A stretch of 64,000 nt of DNA from the NCBI RefSeq assembly GCF_003697785.1, contig NZ_QOKZ01000002.1, forward strand, positions 558,001 to 622,000, in the 5' to 3' direction. Origin of the DNA: Paracoccus alkanivorans (GTDB lineage: Bacteria; Pseudomonadota; Alphaproteobacteria; Rhodobacterales; Rhodobacteraceae). Under the pieces are notes generated by a model. The model was given only the letters and a program-made list of their open reading frames with translations. It had not been told where the DNA came from and made no database searches. Shown piece after piece: positions 53,914 to 62,437 of the stretch. Within the stretch, counting starts at the first letter, position 1. Every line of letters starts with the position of its first letter. A program made the translations under genes and the position numbers.

Positions 53914-54025
53914 GCGCTGCTCCTCCTTTGCGCCAATCCTTATGTATACGTTATCTGCCTTTCCTCGCATTGTTCAAGCGCTTGTCCTTCCGTGGCTGTG
54001 TTCGGCTTTACAGTCCACGCCGGCA

Positions 54026-54035
54026 TGGTATACCA
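54026..54035. promoter_or_regulatory. FadR-type operator TGGTATACCA between the divergent operons
   Basis: This is a perfect 10-bp palindrome in the 162-bp space between the denD and dehydratase start codons, 41 bp before the latter. It has the form known for UxuR-like GntR regulators of sugar-acid genes. One site could control both directions. Confidence 0.6.
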
Positions 54036-54075
54036 GATTCGCATTCAGGTAAGCTGACGCCAGCCGGAGGGAACC

Positions 54076-55857
54076 ATGTCCGATACACGCGCAAACAAAC
54101 GCTTCCGCAGCCAGGAATGGTTCGACAATCCCAACAATCCCGGCATGACCGCGCTCTATGTGGAGCGTTACCAGAACCAGGCCTTCACGCGCGAGGAAAT
54201 CCAGGCGGGCCGGCCCGTCATCGGCATCGCCCAGACCGGCAGCGACCTTGCGCCCTGCAACAAGATCCATGTGTTTCTGATGGACCGCATCAAGGCCGGG
54301 ATTCGCGATGGCGGCGGCATCCCGATGGAATTCCCGGTCCATCCGATCCAGGAAACCGGCAAGCGCCCCACCGCGGCGCTTGACCGCAATCTCGCCTACC
54401 TGTCGCTGGTCGAGGTGCTGCATGGCTATCCCATCGACGGCGTGGTGCTGACCACCGGTTGCGACAAGACCACCCCCGCCATGCTGATGGGCGCGGCGAC
54501 GGTCGATATCCCGGCGATCACGCTGAACGGCGGGCCGATGCTGGACGGCTGGTGGCAGGGCAAGCGCGCGGGCTCGGGCACTATTGTCTGGGAAAGCCGC
54601 CGCCTGCTGGCCGAGGGCGCGATCGATTACGAGGAATTCATAAGCCGGGTCTGCGCATCCGCGCCCAGCCTTGGCCATTGCAACACCATGGGGACCGCCA
54701 GCACCATGAACGCGATGGCCGAGGCGCTTGGCATGTCCCTGCCCGGCTGTTCCGCCATCCCCGCACCCTTCCGGGAGCGCATGGCGATGGCTTACGAGAC
54801 CGGCAAGCGCATCGTGCAGATGGTTCTGGACGATTTGAAACCCTCGGATATCCTCAGCCGTGAAAGCTTCGAGAACGCCATCGTGGTGAACGCGGCCATC
54901 GGCGGCTCGACCAACGCGCCGCCGCATCTGCAGGCCGTTGCCCGCCATGCCGGGATCGAGCTGAACGTCAAGGACTGGGAAACCATCGGCTTCGAGGTGC
55001 CGCTGCTGGTCAACATGCAGCCCGCCGGGGAGTATCTGGGCGAAAGCTTCTTCCGCGCCGGTGGCGTGCCTGCGGTGATGGGAGAGTTGCGCAAGGCCGG
55101 GCTTATCCGCGAAAACGCCATGACCGTGACCGGCAAACCCATGTCCGAGAACCTGCGGGGCTGGGACAGCCGCGACAGCGAAGTGATTCGTTCCGTCGCC
55201 GATCCCCTGCGCGAAAATGCGGGGTTCCTGGTCCTGTCAGGCAACCTGTTCGACTCGGCACTGATGAAGACCAGCGTGATCTCCGGGGATTTCCGCGACC
55301 GTTTCCTGTCGCATCCCGGTGCCGAAGGGGTCCACGAGGCCCGCGCCATTGTCTTTGAAGGTCCCGAGGATTACCACGACCGCATTAACGACCCGGCGCT
55401 GGAGATCGACGAGAATTGCATCCTCTTCATCCGCAATGTCGGCTGCGTGGGTTATCCGGGCAGCGCCGAGGTGGTGAACATGCAGCCGCCCGATGCGCTG
55501 CTGAAACAGGGCGTCAACCACATGCCCACCGTCGGCGACGGGCGGCAGTCGGGCACATCGGAAAGCCCCTCGATCCTGAACGCCTCGCCCGAGGCGGTCG
55601 TGGGCGGTGGGCTTGCCCTTCTGCAGACCGGCGACCGGGTGCGGCTGGACCTGAACAACCGGCGCATGGATGCGCTGGTCGAAAAGGACGAATGGCAGCG
55701 CCGCCGCGACGCGTGGCAGCCGCCCGAACTGGTCAACCAGACGCCCTGGCAGGAGATCTATCGCCGCCATGTCGGCCAGTTGGCCGATGGCGGCTGCCTG
55801 GAACTGGCGACGGCCTATCAACGCGTGGCACGCAACCTGCCGCGCGACAATCACTGA
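54076..55857 (+). CDS. IlvD/Edd-family sugar-acid dehydratase (arabinonate/xylonate/fuconate type)
   Basis: This 593-aa iron-sulfur dehydratase converts an aldonate to a 2-keto-3-deoxy acid. The three cluster cysteines are seen in TGSDLAPCNKIHVFL, VVLTTGCDKTTPAMLM and GHCNTMGTASTMNAMAEALGM. AIGGSTNAPPHL and VGCVGYPGSAEVVNMQPP, and PTVGDGRQSGTSESPSILNASPEA near the C-terminus, are those of L-arabinonate/D-xylonate dehydratases rather than IlvD or Edd. The start follows GGAGGG. It heads the plus-strand operon. The exact substrate cannot be told from sequence. Confidence 0.88.
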   Translation: MSDTRANKRFRSQEWFDNPNNPGMTALYVERYQNQAFTREEIQAGRPVIGIAQTGSDLAPCNKIHVFLMDRIKAGIRDGGGIPMEFPVHPIQETGKRPTAALDRNLAYLSLVEVLHGYPIDGVVLTTGCDKTTPAMLMGAATVDIPAITLNGGPMLDGWWQGKRAGSGTIVWESRRLLAEGAIDYEEFISRVCASAPSLGHCNTMGTASTMNAMAEALGMSLPGCSAIPAPFRERMAMAYETGKRIVQMVLDDLKPSDILSRESFENAIVVNAAIGGSTNAPPHLQAVARHAGIELNVKDWETIGFEVPLLVNMQPAGEYLGESFFRAGGVPAVMGELRKAGLIRENAMTVTGKPMSENLRGWDSRDSEVIRSVADPLRENAGFLVLSGNLFDSALMKTSVISGDFRDRFLSHPGAEGVHEARAIVFEGPEDYHDRINDPALEIDENCILFIRNVGCVGYPGSAEVVNMQPPDALLKQGVNHMPTVGDGRQSGTSESPSILNASPEAVVGGGLALLQTGDRVRLDLNNRRMDALVEKDEWQRRRDAWQPPELVNQTPWQEIYRRHVGQLADGGCLELATAYQRVARNLPRDNH

Positions 55858-55884
55858 ACTGATATCACAGGGGGAGGCGAGGCA

Positions 55885-56619
55885 ATGACAGGCACCATCA
55901 TCATCACCGGCGCGGGCAGCGGTATCGGCCGGGTCACGGCGCGGGTATTTCTGCAAGCGGGCTGGCAGGTCGGGCTGATCGGCCGGCGCGAGGAGGCGCT
56001 GCGCGAAACCGCGGGCGATGCGGGCGCGCTGGTCCTGCCCTGCGACGTCACCGATGCCGCGGCGGTGGATGCCGCTTTCGACAAGGCCGTGACCCGGTGG
56101 GGCCGGATCGACGCGCTGTTCAACAATGCCGGCACCGGGCTGGTCACCCAGACCCCCGACGAGGTCGATGCGGATGAATTCCGCCGCGTGATCGACGTCA
56201 ACGTGAATGGCGTCTTCAATTGCGCCCGCTCGGCCTTTCGCGTCATGCGCGCGCAAAAGCCGCAGGGCGGGCGGATCATCAATAACGGCTCGGTCTCGGC
56301 CCATGCTCCCCGGCCCGGCTCGATCGGTTACACGGCATCGAAACATGCCGTGACCGGGATCACGCGCTCGATCTCGCTTGACGGGCGGCCGTTCAACATC
56401 GCCTGCGGACAGATCGATATCGGCAATGCGCTGACCGACATGGCCGAAAAGATGACCCGGGGCGTGCCGCAGGCCGACGGCTCGGTCAGGGTCGAGCCGG
56501 TGATGGATGCGCAGGTCGTGGCCGATACCGTGCTGCACATGGCCAGCCTGCCCGAGGGCGCGAATGTGCAATTCGTCACCGTCATGGCCACGAACATGCC
56601 CTTTATCGGGCGCGGCTGA
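55885..56619 (+). CDS. SDR-family oxidoreductase
   Basis: This 244-aa classical SDR has IIITGAGSGIGRVTARVFLQAGW, the NNAG motif (ALFNNAGTGLV), Ser and YTASKHAVTGITRSI as the catalytic part. No family-specific substrate is recognisable. The sequence differs from the SDR at 51459-52187, so two distinct dehydrogenation steps, or a sugar 1-dehydrogenase upstream of the dehydratase, are possible. It lies 27 bp after the dehydratase and precedes a hydroxyacid dehydrogenase. Confidence 0.87.
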   Translation: MTGTIIITGAGSGIGRVTARVFLQAGWQVGLIGRREEALRETAGDAGALVLPCDVTDAAAVDAAFDKAVTRWGRIDALFNNAGTGLVTQTPDEVDADEFRRVIDVNVNGVFNCARSAFRVMRAQKPQGGRIINNGSVSAHAPRPGSIGYTASKHAVTGITRSISLDGRPFNIACGQIDIGNALTDMAEKMTRGVPQADGSVRVEPVMDAQVVADTVLHMASLPEGANVQFVTVMATNMPFIGRG

Positions 56620-56686
56620 TACCGGTGAACTCCCGCTTGTCCATGCGGCATCGCGGTTCGGCCCAGAAATAGCGAAAGGAATTCCC

Positions 56687-57628
56687 ATGCCCCAAATCAT
56701 TGCAATTGGTCCCTATTCCGACAGGGACGCCACCGCGCTGGAACAGGATTTCGACGCCCGCCGAGTAGCGAGCCTTGCCGAGATGGCCGAACTACCCGAG
56801 GCCGAGCGGAAAGATATCCTCGCCGTTGCCTTCATGGGGCACGATCCTTTCGACGGCGCGCGCATGGATCTGCTTCCCTCGCTGAAGGCAATCGCCAATT
56901 TCGGCGTGGGCTATGATGCGATCGACGTGGAGGCCGCAAGTTCACGGGGTATCCGCGTTACCAACACGCCCGACGTTCTGAATGACGACGTGGCCGACCT
57001 GGCGGTCGCCATGTGGATCGCGCAGGCCCGCGACTTCGAACCGGCGATGCAGCATCTGCGCAGTGGCGATTGGGGCCGGGGCAGGAAACTGCCACTGGCG
57101 CGCAAGGCCTCAGGACGCAAGGTCGGCATACTCGGGCTCGGCCGCATCGGGCGCGAGATCGCCGACCGGCTCGCCGGTTTCAAATGCGAGATCCACTACC
57201 AGTCGCGCAGCCGCAAGGACACGCCCGAAGGCTGGACCTATCACGCCGATCCGGTCGATCTGGCCCGCGCCGCCGACGATCTTTTCGTCGCGGTGGTCGG
57301 CGGCCCGCAGACCGAGGGTTTCGTCTCGGCCGAGGTGATCGAAGCCTTGGGTCCGGACGGCGTTATCGTGAATATCTCGCGCGGGACTGTCATCGACGAA
57401 GAGGCGCTGATTGCCGCGCTGGAATCGGGCGCCATCCGGGGCGCGGCGCTGGATGTATTCAAGGGAGAGCCGCAAGTCGATCCGCGCCTGATCGGGATGA
57501 AAAACCTTCTCCCCCTGCCCCATATCGGCTCGGCCACGGCCGAGACCCGCGCCGCGATGGGCGAATTGCAGCGCCGCAACCTGCGCGCCATGCTGGACGG
57601 GCGCGAGCCGGAAACACCGGTCAACTAG
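56687..57628 (+). CDS. D-isomer-specific 2-hydroxyacid dehydrogenase (glyoxylate/hydroxypyruvate reductase type)
   Basis: This 313-aa enzyme has the NAD loop VGILGLGRIGREIADRLAGF, the substrate Arg in IVNISRGTVIDEEALIAAL, a Glu in DVFKGEPQVDP and the catalytic His in LPHIGSATAETRAAMGEL. The order is normal for GhrB/hydroxypyruvate reductases. The ATG at 56687 follows AAAGGA. In this operon it could handle glycolate/glyoxylate or lactate-type acids released by the hydrolase, or reduce a 2-keto intermediate (inference). Confidence 0.87.
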   Translation: MPQIIAIGPYSDRDATALEQDFDARRVASLAEMAELPEAERKDILAVAFMGHDPFDGARMDLLPSLKAIANFGVGYDAIDVEAASSRGIRVTNTPDVLNDDVADLAVAMWIAQARDFEPAMQHLRSGDWGRGRKLPLARKASGRKVGILGLGRIGREIADRLAGFKCEIHYQSRSRKDTPEGWTYHADPVDLARAADDLFVAVVGGPQTEGFVSAEVIEALGPDGVIVNISRGTVIDEEALIAALESGAIRGAALDVFKGEPQVDPRLIGMKNLLPLPHIGSATAETRAAMGELQRRNLRAMLDGREPETPVN

Positions 57629-57646
57629 GGGCGGCCGGGCAATGCG

Positions 57647-58339
57647 ATGACCCGCACTGAAGATACCGACCGGACCTATCCCGCCGGTATCGCCGCACGG
57701 CTGCGGCGCGAGATCCTGACCGGCGACCTGCCCCCTGGCAGCCTGTTGAAAGAGCGCGACCACGCGCTGCGATTGGGTGTCAGCCGCACGCCCTTGCGCG
57801 AGGCGATACGGATCCTGGGACAGGAAGGGCTGGTCACGCTGCGCCCGCTGCGCAGCCCCATCATCGCCAACCCTTCGCTGGAGGAGGTGCTGGACGAGAT
57901 TGCCGTGCTGCGTCAGCTCGAGCTGTTCTCGGGCGGCCTCGCCTGCCGGAACGCGACAGCCGAAGAGATCGAGGCCATCGCGGGCATGGTCACCGACATC
58001 GCCACCGATCACGCCTTGGGCGACAAGATCGACGTATTCGACCGCGACATGCGCCTGCACACCGCAATCGCCGATGCCGCGCATAACGCCGCGCTGAGCC
58101 GGACCTATCGTGAATATCTTGCCCGTCTGTGGCGCATCCGCTTTCTGTCAGCGCGCGAACGGGCCGAGGCAGGGCGCGTGCTGGCAGAACACGAGGAAAT
58201 GATCGCGGCACTGCATGCCCGCGACCCCGTCCGCATGACCGCGGCCATAGATTCGCATCTGGATGGGCTGGTGCGAAACGTCACCCGGCATTTCCAGCGG
58301 CACGCAAACGGGAACCGGCGAAAGACGGATCGGGGATGA
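57647..58339 (+). CDS. GntR-family (FCD) transcriptional regulator
   Basis: This 230-aa regulator has a winged helix (LRREILTGDLPPGSLLKERDHALRLGVSRTPLREAIRILGQEGL, 57700-57835) and an FCD domain with VFDRDMRLHTAIADAAHN. It closes the dehydratase operon 18 bp after the hydroxyacid dehydrogenase. It is clearly a different protein from the GntR at 52184-52936, so the divergent cluster has one FadR-type regulator per operon. Confidence 0.9.
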   Translation: MTRTEDTDRTYPAGIAARLRREILTGDLPPGSLLKERDHALRLGVSRTPLREAIRILGQEGLVTLRPLRSPIIANPSLEEVLDEIAVLRQLELFSGGLACRNATAEEIEAIAGMVTDIATDHALGDKIDVFDRDMRLHTAIADAAHNAALSRTYREYLARLWRIRFLSARERAEAGRVLAEHEEMIAALHARDPVRMTAAIDSHLDGLVRNVTRHFQRHANGNRRKTDRG

Positions 58340-58391
58340 CTTGCGGCCCTGCCGCGACATCCCGATCCGCGCGTTGCGCCACGCCCTTCCC

Positions 58392-58823
58392 TCAGTTCGA
58401 GAATGCTCTCAGCAGATCAAGGACAGCCAGGACCTTCCGCGTACCGCTATCCACGCGATAGACATAGTTGTCGTCCCGGTAGTAATCCCATCCCCGGCGA
58501 TATTCCAGATCGTAGCGGCTCGGATCCCGGATGATCCTGTAATCCCCCACGCGCAGAATATCCCCGATACTCGGGACATACCGGATATCGGCGTTACGCA
58601 CCTGTCCCGGCGGAACACATGGCGGGTTTTTCTTGGCCAGTCCGGGCGGGCAGTTCGCGACATAGCGGGGCAGAACCCGGCGCTCGCCGCCATGCTTGTG
58701 AACCTGATGATGGCGGGCATGTTTGCCATTTCCCTTGCCCTTGCCCGGGTCGGCAGACGCGGGCAGCGCAATTCCCATGGCGACAAGAACAACCGCCGCA
58801 GTGATGTATCGATGAAGCGTCAT
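58392..58823 (-). CDS. Exported small basic protein, RcnB-like
   Basis: This 143-aa protein has a signal peptide (ITAAVVLVAMGIALPASA, cleavage about residue 24). A Lys/His/Gly-rich segment KGKGNGKHARHHQVHKHGG that could bind metal ions follows. The C-terminal domain RGWDYYRDDNYVYRVDSGTRKVLAVLDLL resembles RcnB-type periplasmic proteins. It stands alone between convergent neighbours. The function is unknown. Confidence 0.72.
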   Translation of the reverse strand: MTLHRYITAAVVLVAMGIALPASADPGKGKGNGKHARHHQVHKHGGERRVLPRYVANCPPGLAKKNPPCVPPGQVRNADIRYVPSIGDILRVGDYRIIRDPSRYDLEYRRGWDYYRDDNYVYRVDSGTRKVLAVLDLLRAFSN

Positions 58824-58973
58824 GGCTTCTCTCCGTATGTCAATCCTGAACCATTAACGCACAGGATACAGAAAGGATGCAGTCAGAGCATCGCTTTAAT
58901 TCGCTGGCGCGCCGATTGTCGATAGGGGTCAACGCGCGAATGGCCTGCCGGTTGCCGCGCCCCGCCATCCCCG

Positions 58974-60665
58974 TCAGCCGGAAAGCTCCTGGGCCATCGC
59001 ATCGCGCATGACGAATTTCTGCGGCTTGCCGGTCACCGTCATCGGAATCTCGGCCTTGAACCGGATATGACGCGGCACCTTGTAATGCGCCATCTGCCCC
59101 TGGCAGAAGCTGCGGATTTCGTCCTCTGTCGCCTCCTGGCCGGGTTTGAGCACGATCCAGGCGCAGACCTCCTCGCCGAATTTCTCATCCGGCACGCCAA
59201 AGACCTGCACGGTCTGAACAGCCGGATGGCGAAAGATATATTCCTCGATCTCGCGGGGATAGATATTCTCGCCGCCGCGTATCAACATGTCCTTCACACG
59301 GCCGACAATGCTGCAATAACCCTCGGCGTCGATTGTGGCCAGATCACCCGTATGCATCCAGCCGTCATCGTCGATGGCCTCGGCGGTCTTGTCCGGCTCG
59401 CCCCAATAGCCACGCATGACCGAATAGCCGCGCGTGCACAGCTCTCCCGTCTCGCCGATGCCGACGGTCCGGCCCTGATCGTCGACCAGCTTCACCTCGA
59501 GATGCGGATGAATGCGCCCCACGGTCGAAACGCGCTTTTCCAGCGGATCGTCGGTATGGGACTGGAAGGATACGGGGCTGGTCTCGGTCATGCCATAGGC
59601 GATGGTGACTTCGGACATGTTCATGTCGCGCTGCACCCGCTTCATTACCTCGATCGGACAGGGCGCGCCCGCCATGATCCCGGTGCGCAGCCGCGACAGG
59701 TCATGCCCGGCGAAACCTTCCGCATCAAGCATGCCCGAAAACATGGTCGGCACCCCGTAAAGCCCGGTGCATTTCTCGTTCGCGACAGTCGCGAGCGTGA
59801 TGTCGGGGTCAAAGCCCTCCCCCGGGAAAACCATGGCGGCGCCCTTGGTGACGCAGCCAAGAACCCCCATGACCATGCCGAAACAGTGATAGAGCGGCAC
59901 CGGGATGCATAACCGGTCGGCGCTGGTGAAATGCATTCGCCCGGTGGTGAAATGCGCGTTGTTGACGATGTTACGATGGGTCAGCGTCGCCCCCTTGGGC
60001 AATCCGGTCGTGCCCGAGGTGAACTGGATATTGATCGCGTCATCAGGGGACAGCGCCGCGGTGGCGGCATCGAGCCGCCCGGGATCGGCGGGGGTCGCGG
60101 CGAGATCGTCGAAATTCAACATCCCGTCGGATTTTTCCCCGCCCATGCGAATGACGATACGCAAGTCGGGCAACCTTGCCGAAACCAGCGCACCGGGCGC
60201 GCATTCACCAAGTTCTCCGGCAAGTTCGTTCAGCATGGCAAGATAGTCGGAGGACTTGAACCGGTCGGCGGCGATGATCGCCCGGACGCCGACATGGCGC
60301 AGCGCATATTCCAGCTCGCCTATCCGGTAGGCCGGGTTCACGTTGACGAGGATCACGCCGATCCGTGCAGTCGCGAATTGGGTCAACACCCATTCGGGAC
60401 GATTTGGCGACCAGATCCCCAAGCGATCCCCCCGTGCCAGCCCGAGATCAAGCAGCCCCGTCGCAAGACGATCCACCGCATCCGAAAACTCCTGCCAGCC
60501 AAGCCGCAGGCCGCGATCGGGAAAGACAAGCGCCTCGCCATCCGGATTCCCCGCCACGCAGCGCGCCAGCAGTTCCGGAATGGTGTCGTTCAGCAATGCG
60601 GGCTCTTCCCCACCACGCACATGCGCTTTGCCACCGGCATGCGGTGCCTCGCCATAGACCATCAT
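58974..60665 (-). CDS. AMP-binding acyl-CoA synthetase
   Basis: This 563-aa ligase activates a fatty acid to acyl-CoA. The ANL motifs are [22 protein letters not shown] (P-loop), [60 protein letters not shown] (59240-59370) and the C-terminal Lys in [15 protein letters not shown]. It is of the FadD3/medium-to-long-chain type. The ATG at 60665 (or 60662) follows GGGAGGAGA. A 20-bp palindrome lies 59 bp upstream. The acid substrate is not known. Confidence 0.9.
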   Translation of the reverse strand: MMVYGEAPHAGGKAHVRGGEEPALLNDTIPELLARCVAGNPDGEALVFPDRGLRLGWQEFSDAVDRLATGLLDLGLARGDRLGIWSPNRPEWVLTQFATARIGVILVNVNPAYRIGELEYALRHVGVRAIIAADRFKSSDYLAMLNELAGELGECAPGALVSARLPDLRIVIRMGGEKSDGMLNFDDLAATPADPGRLDAATAALSPDDAINIQFTSGTTGLPKGATLTHRNIVNNAHFTTGRMHFTSADRLCIPVPLYHCFGMVMGVLGCVTKGAAMVFPGEGFDPDITLATVANEKCTGLYGVPTMFSGMLDAEGFAGHDLSRLRTGIMAGAPCPIEVMKRVQRDMNMSEVTIAYGMTETSPVSFQSHTDDPLEKRVSTVGRIHPHLEVKLVDDQGRTVGIGETGELCTRGYSVMRGYWGEPDKTAEAIDDDGWMHTGDLATIDAEGYCSIVGRVKDMLIRGGENIYPREIEEYIFRHPAVQTVQVFGVPDEKFGEEVCAWIVLKPGQEATEDEIRSFCQGQMAHYKVPRHIRFKAEIPMTVTGKPQKFVMRDAMAQELSG

Positions 60666-60723
60666 GTCTCCTCCCTTCGCCTTGCGGCTGCCGGCCCTCC
60701 ACCGGCATTGCCGGAACAAGCAT

Positions 60724-60743
60724 AATTGAACAATTATTCAATT
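60724..60743. promoter_or_regulatory. Operator palindrome AATTGAA-N6-TTCAATT before the acyl-CoA synthetase gene
   Basis: The 20 bases AATTGAACAATTATTCAATT form a 7-bp perfect inverted repeat with spacer CAATTA in an AT-rich pocket. TTGAA-N6-TTCAA-like sites are bound by TetR-family regulators of fatty-acid degradation. It lies 59-78 bp upstream of the start codon, where the promoter should be. Confidence 0.5.
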
Positions 60744-60920
60744 CAACCTTGTTAGCGAATGACTCTGGCTTCCGCCCGGCAGCATGAGCAACCTGCCCCG
60801 GCTTTCAGGCGGTTTTACCGGACATGGGAATTTTCCTGCCTGTCACATCCGCCGTTTCCCAGGAGAATATCCGGCTTGAGGGAAACGCCTCTTTCCCGCA
60901 GCTATCCGGAATCAAGCAAC

Positions 60921-60944
60921 GCCCGGCCGATGGGGCGGCCGGGC
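60921..60944 (-). terminator. Terminator after hsp20
   Basis: The arms GCCCGGCCG and CGGCCGGGC with loop ATGGGG form a perfect 9-bp stem, 31 bp after the hsp20 stop. On the minus strand it is followed by GTTGCTTGATT, a weak U-rich tail. Confidence 0.55.
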
Positions 60945-60975
60945 GGTTCCGAAAACCGGCAGTGGAACGGGGCTG

Positions 60976-61428
60976 TCAGGCGTCCAGCTTTTCCACTTTC
61001 GGCGCGGATTTGGCGATCTCGATCCGGCGCGGTTTCAGCGCCTCGGGGATTTCGCGCACCAGATCGATATGCAGCATGCCATCGACATGGCTGGCGCCAT
61101 CGACACGAACGTGATCGGCCAGGGTGAACTTGCGCTCGAAGGCGCGGGTGGCGATGCCGCGATGCAGGTAGCTGCGGTTGTCATCCTCTTCGGCTTTGCG
61201 GGCCGAAACGATGACGGCACTGTCACGCAGTTCGACGCTCAGATCGTCGGCGGCGAAGCCGGCCACGGCGATCGATATGCGATAGCTGTCCTCGCCGGTC
61301 TTCTCGATATTGTATGGGGGATAGGTGGGTGCGGCCAGATCGGCCGTCAGCGCGCGGTCCACGACATCGGCCAGCCGGTCAAAACCCACAGTGGCGCGAT
61401 AAAGCGGGGTCAGGTCGAAATTACGCAT
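60976..61428 (-). CDS. Small heat-shock protein, Hsp20/IbpA family
   Basis: This 150-aa chaperone holds unfolding proteins for refolding. It begins MRNFDLTPLYRATVGFDRLADVVD, as in alphaproteobacterial IbpA/HspD. The alpha-crystallin domain includes YRISIAVAGFAADDLSVELRDSAVIVSARK, IATRAFERKFTLADHVRVDGASHVDGMLHIDLVREIPE (61025-61140) and a short C-terminal tail. The conserved A-x-x-x-n-G-x-L feature appears as ASHVDGML. It is monocistronic and probably heat-induced, though I could not identify a clear RpoH promoter. Confidence 0.93.
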   Translation of the reverse strand: MRNFDLTPLYRATVGFDRLADVVDRALTADLAAPTYPPYNIEKTGEDSYRISIAVAGFAADDLSVELRDSAVIVSARKAEEDDNRSYLHRGIATRAFERKFTLADHVRVDGASHVDGMLHIDLVREIPEALKPRRIEIAKSAPKVEKLDA

Positions 61429-61663
61429 CAGTCACATCCTTTCATAAGCGATGCCATGTCATTGCCCCCCGGTCTCCGGGCGGGCGGTTTACCGGCGCCA
61501 TTCCGGCCGCCGATGGCAAAAATCTGGTGGCACTTTCGCGGCTTTCAAGACCCGGCGGGCGATTTTTCGTTCCATTCCGGCTTTCCGAGGGATCGCCTCA
61601 CGGCCTATTGTTCCGGTATGCCTTCGGGACGCGAATCCGGTACTCACCCTTGCCGGGCATGCT

Positions 61664-62437
61664 ATGAGAATGGAGATGCTTGCCGATATCCCCCTTGTCC
61701 AAGATCTGACGCCTCTCGATCTGGCGGCCGTGGCACTGCTGTTCATCGCATGGCTGGGCATCGGCTGGATCACCGAGAATCCGCCTGCGGGCAAGCCCTC
61801 GGTCTCGGTGCTGATGAAGCGGTATCGACGCGAATGGATGCGGCAATTCGTCACCCGCGACCCGCGCATCTTCGACGGCAATATCCTGTCCAGCCTGCGC
61901 GAGGGCACGGCATTCTTCGCCTCGGCCTGCATGATCGCCATCGGCGGCGCGCTGGCCTTGATAGGCAATACCGACCGGCTCCGCGGCATCGTGCAGGAAT
62001 TCGAACTGGAGCACGGCACCACCCTGTTATGGGAACTGAAGCTGCTGGTGCCGATGTTCTTCGTCGTCAACGCCTTTCTGAAATTCGTCTGGTCGCACCG
62101 GCTGTTCGGCTATTGCGCGATCATGATGGCGGCAGTCCCGAACGAGACCGACCATCCCATGGCGCGCATCCGCGCCGGCCAGGCAGGAGAATTGAACATC
62201 ACGGCGGCACGCAGCTTCAATGCCGGTCTGCGCTCGGTCTATTTCGCGCTCGGGGGGCTGGCCTGGCTGGCAGGGGCCTGGGCGCTCATCGTGGCGACGG
62301 CGGTGGTGCTTTTCGTGACATGGCGGCGCGAATTCGCCTCGAACTCGCGCCGGGTCATCATGCAAAGCCTTCCGGCACCGCAGCTCCCCGATCCTGCCAG
62401 ACCGCCAGCGTCAGAACCAGGGCCCCCGCAGCCGTAA
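61664..62437 (+). CDS. DUF599-family membrane protein
   Basis: This 257-aa protein has about four membrane helices (LAAVALLFIAWLGIGWI, FFASACMIAIGGALALIG, LLVPMFFVVNAFLKFVWSHRLFGYC and AWLAGAWALIVATAVVLFV). The conserved segments FDGNILSSLREGTAFFAS and ARSFNAGLRSVYFALGGLAW are hallmarks of DUF599. The function is unknown. Several Met codons (61664, 61670, 61676) could start it. Its last 80 bp overlap the 3' end of the MFS gene on the other strand; the final 25 residues are Pro-rich. Confidence 0.85.
   Translation: MRMEMLADIPLVQDLTPLDLAAVALLFIAWLGIGWITENPPAGKPSVSVLMKRYRREWMRQFVTRDPRIFDGNILSSLREGTAFFASACMIAIGGALALIGNTDRLRGIVQEFELEHGTTLLWELKLLVPMFFVVNAFLKFVWSHRLFGYCAIMMAAVPNETDHPMARIRAGQAGELNITAARSFNAGLRSVYFALGGLAWLAGAWALIVATAVVLFVTWRREFASNSRRVIMQSLPAPQLPDPARPPASEPGPPQP

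Larger units (their letters stand above)
60666..60975. other. Spacer between hsp20 and acyl-CoA synthetase gene
   Basis: These 310 bp hold no gene. They contain the acyl-CoA synthetase operator at 60724-60743 and the hsp20 terminator at 60921-60944. No other structure is evident. Confidence 0.6.
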
